Source: Phascolarctobacterium sp.
GTDB lineage: Bacteria > Bacillota > Negativicutes > Acidaminococcales > Acidaminococcaceae
DNA length: 14,222 nt
Assembly (NCBI GenBank): GCA_019417125.1
Contig: DXVZ01000156.1
Span: 1-14,222, forward strand
Direction of reading: 5' to 3'
Positions 12,420-14,222 of the stretch are shown here, piece after piece; the stretch's first letter is position 1; every line of letters starts with the position of its first letter. The notes beneath the pieces are model-generated. The model worked only from the letters and a program-made list of their open reading frames with translations, ran no database searches and was not told the origin of the DNA. The translations under genes and the position numbers were made by a program.

Positions 12420-13748
12420 TTGGATAAACCAGTATATGTCATCGGCCACCGCAACCCGGATACGGACTCTATCTGCTCCGCAGTTGCCTATGCGTGGTTA
12501 AAAAGGCAGCTTGGCGTTAGTGCCGTAGCGGCGCGCGCAGGTGCGCTGAACCCCGAAACCCAATATGTGCTCAATTACTTCGGCGTAGAAGAACCGGTGC
12601 TGATTGAGGATATGTACCCGCGTTTAAAAGATGTGGAACTGATTGCCGTGCCCATGCTTAACGGCGATACCAAACTGCGCGAGGTAAGCCATCTGTTTAC
12701 GGATTACGGCGTGCGCTGCATGCCCGTAGGCACGCCCGAAAACATTGAAGGCGTTGTTACCGTAACCGACCTTGCCAAATGCTTTTACAAAGAACTGTGC
12801 GCGCAGGAATACGACAGCGGCTCGGTAGATTACAGCCAGCTTTTGGATGCGCCCGTAAAAGATATTATGACCACCAGCGTTGTTGCTTTTAACAGCATGG
12901 AACTTTTGGATGACGTTAAAAACGCCATGCTCGATACCAACTTCCGCTCCTACCCTGTTGTGGAAGGCGGACGCTACATTGGCATGATTGACAAAGTGCG
13001 CTTGTTAAAACCCGCTAAAACACAGCTTATTTTGGTAGACCACAACGAACGCGGACAGGCAGTTGAAGGCAGCGAAGAAGCCGATATCATCGAGATTATC
13101 GACCATCACCGCCTGGGCGGCCTGCGTACCGCCAGCCCCATTTACATCCGCGAGGAACCGGTGGGCTGCACCGCAACCATTGTTACCAACATGGCGCGCC
13201 TGCATAACTTGCAGATGCCGCGCGAAATTGCCGGGCTGCTTTTATCGGCGATAATCAGCGATACGCTGTATTTCCGCAGCCCCACTACTACCCAGCAGGA
13301 TAAGGACGCCGCCGCTGAACTGCAAAAAATTGCCGGCCTTGAAGATTTGGAAGCCTACGCCATGGAAGAACTGAAACACGGCTCCGTTATCGCGCGTTTA
13401 AGCGCGGATGAACTGGTACGCACCGACCTGAAAGAGTTTGACTTTGGCGATGTTAAAGCCAGCGTGGCGCAGATTAACATTTTGGGACGCCAGCAGGGGC
13501 TGGAAAAAATGCCGGAGCTTTTAACCGCGCTGGAAACCATGCGCGAAGCAGAAGGCTACGGCCTGTCTCTTTTAATGGTAACGGATATTCTTTCCGAAGC
13601 GACCGACCTTTTAGTTGCCGGCGTAAACCAGGCAAAAGTTTCCGAAGCTTTTGGCAGGCCGGAAAGCACCGGTCATTATTACCTGCCGGGCGTGCTCTCA
13701 CGCAAAAAACAAATTATTCCGCCTTTGACGGACGCTTTTAACAAATAA
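12420..13748 (+). CDS. ppaC: CBS-domain manganese-dependent (family II) inorganic pyrophosphatase
   Basis: A 442-residue cytoplasmic enzyme hydrolysing pyrophosphate to phosphate. The DHH domain shows GHRNPDTDS (H10, D14, D16), LVDHNE (D207) and the DHH triplet D228-H229-H230; the C-terminal DHHA2 domain ends with SRKKQ (427-431), which binds substrate. A tandem CBS pair (about 71-200, including VTVTDLAK and SYPVVEGGRYIGMIDKVRLL) is inserted in the DHH domain; no DRTGG domain lies between the CBS units. In related enzymes, AMP or ADP binding to the CBS pair inhibits and ATP activates. The frame opens at GTG 12411, but that is only one or two bases from the ribosome site; TTG at 12420 has good spacing and gives MDKPVYVIGH, matching the family. 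It has its own promoter and terminator. Confidence 0.95.
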   Translation: MDKPVYVIGHRNPDTDSICSAVAYAWLKRQLGVSAVAARAGALNPETQYVLNYFGVEEPVLIEDMYPRLKDVELIAVPMLNGDTKLREVSHLFTDYGVRCMPVGTPENIEGVVTVTDLAKCFYKELCAQEYDSGSVDYSQLLDAPVKDIMTTSVVAFNSMELLDDVKNAMLDTNFRSYPVVEGGRYIGMIDKVRLLKPAKTQLILVDHNERGQAVEGSEEADIIEIIDHHRLGGLRTASPIYIREEPVGCTATIVTNMARLHNLQMPREIAGLLLSAIISDTLYFRSPTTTQQDKDAAAELQKIAGLEDLEAYAMEELKHGSVIARLSADELVRTDLKEFDFGDVKASVAQINILGRQQGLEKMPELLTALETMREAEGYGLSLLMVTDILSEATDLLVAGVNQAKVSEAFGRPESTGHYYLPGVLSRKKQIIPPLTDAFNK

Positions 13749-13763
13749 TGTAAAATTTATTAC

Positions 13764-13796
13764 AAACAGGCAGTGCTTTGTGCGCTGCCTGTTTTT
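13764..13796 (+). terminator. Rho-independent terminator after the pyrophosphatase gene
   Basis: AAACAGGCAG (13764-13773) and CTGCCTGTTT (13785-13794) form a perfect ten-base-pair stem with an 11-base loop, ending in a T run. Confidence 0.9.
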
Positions 13797-13844
13797 GTAT
13801 GCAGAAAAAAATGATAAAAATTCACTAAAATTTGTAAAATAATG

Positions 13845-13873
13845 TTGACGGCTTTGTGAAATTGTGGTAAAGT
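13845..13873 (+). promoter_or_regulatory. Promoter of the SLH porin gene
   Basis: TTGACG (13845-13850), a 17-base spacer and TAAAGT (13868-13873). The palindrome GTGTACAC (13872-13879) overlaps the probable start point. It leaves a transcribed leader of about 150 bases before the start codon. Confidence 0.65.
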
Positions 13874-13879
13874 GTACAC

Positions 13880-14029
13880 ATCCTTTTAAAAACCGTTTGC
13901 AAAATGCGGACTGTATTGGTTAAAGTGCAGAGGAAACACGGCAACTCGCGCATAAAAAACCAAAGCGGAAAGTTTTGCGCAAAAGGTTTCTGAAAGGGTA
14001 AAAATTTATTTCCCTGGAGGAATGGCAAA
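13880..14029 (+). other. Long structured 5' leader of the SLH porin gene
   Basis: About 150 transcribed bases without a convincing upstream open frame. It includes the 12-base palindrome TTTTGCGCAAAA (13973-13984) flanked by AACC (13959-13962) and GGTT (13985-13988), which can form an elongated hairpin, then a strong GGAGG (14016-14020). Long leaders are common on abundant envelope-protein mRNAs for stability. No known riboswitch class was recognised. Confidence 0.4.
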
Positions 14030-14222
14030 ATGAAAAAATCTTTAGTTCTCGCAATGGCTATGGCTCTCGGCGTTACCGCCAGCGCTTATGCCGCAAACCC
14101 GTTCTCCGATGTACCGGCAGGTCATTGGGCTTATGACGCAGTAAACAAACTGGCTGCAGCAGGTGTTGTTGACGGTTATCCCGACGGCACCTTTGGCGGC
14201 GACAAACTGATGACCCGTTATG
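14030..14222 (+). CDS. SLH-domain outer-membrane protein (OmpM-type porin), 5' part
   Basis: The first 64 codons are present and the gene runs off the window. Residues 1-21 form a signal peptide (MKKS, hydrophobic core, cut after SAYA). The mature part starts with NPFSDVPAGHWAYDAVNKLAAAGVVDGYPDGTF, a textbook S-layer homology domain with the FSDVP..HWA..A and GVVDGYPDGTF signatures. In Negativicutes, a single N-terminal SLH domain followed by a beta-barrel is the OmpM design: the SLH domain binds polyamine-modified peptidoglycan and the barrel sits in the outer membrane. Only the SLH part is visible, so an S-layer protein remains possible. ATG at 14030 follows GGAGG with nine bases between; the earlier ATG at 14022 is out of frame and stops at once. 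Confidence 0.9.
   Translation, partial: MKKSLVLAMAMALGVTASAYAANPFSDVPAGHWAYDAVNKLAAAGVVDGYPDGTFGGDKLMTRY

Noticed and set aside
13749..13764. Inverted repeat TGTAA-N6-TTACA after the pyrophosphatase gene as an operator
   Set aside because: It lies between a stop codon and its terminator, far from a promoter, in AT-rich DNA; probably chance.

Overview
The window looks like chromosomal DNA of an anaerobic Negativicutes bacterium (a Firmicutes lineage with an outer membrane), probably near Phascolarctobacterium/Acidaminococcaceae. Three things point that way. The rightmost gene starts with a signal peptide followed directly by an SLH domain, the layout of OmpM-type porins that tether the Negativicutes outer membrane. 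Central metabolism is anaerobic (pyruvate:ferredoxin oxidoreductase and an Fe-S aldo/keto reductase). Regulation is Firmicutes-like (SAM-I riboswitch, YerC/YecD-type TrpR-like regulator, CBS-type family II pyrophosphatase, strong GGAGG ribosome sites). The genus is an inference. No tRNA, rRNA, CRISPR array, insertion sequence or phage gene was seen.

Left block (1-4800). A 445-base intergenic region carries a leftward promoter that runs into a terminator (a short RNA or a leader), a possible rightward promoter with a structured leader, and the promoter of a gamma-carbonic-anhydrase-like gene. This is followed by a large single-gene unit for pyruvate:ferredoxin oxidoreductase. GTATAC palindromes sit in the promoters of both genes.

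Middle block, minus strand (4817-11226). Reading leftward: SAM-I riboswitch, metN-metI-metQ (methionine ABC importer), terminator, a class D (OXA-like) beta-lactamase whose ribosome site lies directly behind that terminator, an Fe-S aldo/keto reductase, terminator, a TtcA-like tRNA thiolase, and a DUF805 membrane protein with a charged tail. The block ends at a bidirectional terminator shared with the oxidoreductase gene.

Right block, plus strand (11311-14222). A YerC/YecD TrpR-like regulator overlaps by 11 bases a HisI-HisE-shaped protein in which nearly all metal-binding and catalytic residues of both enzyme domains are replaced. This regulator-pseudoenzyme pair is the most unusual item in the window and may be an undescribed regulatory module. 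A CBS-domain manganese pyrophosphatase follows from its own extended -10 promoter, and the window ends inside an SLH/OmpM-type porin gene with a leader of about 150 bases.

Functional themes are pyruvate/CO2 metabolism (oxidoreductase, carbonic anhydrase), methionine uptake under SAM control, pyrophosphate removal, tRNA thiolation and the cell envelope.
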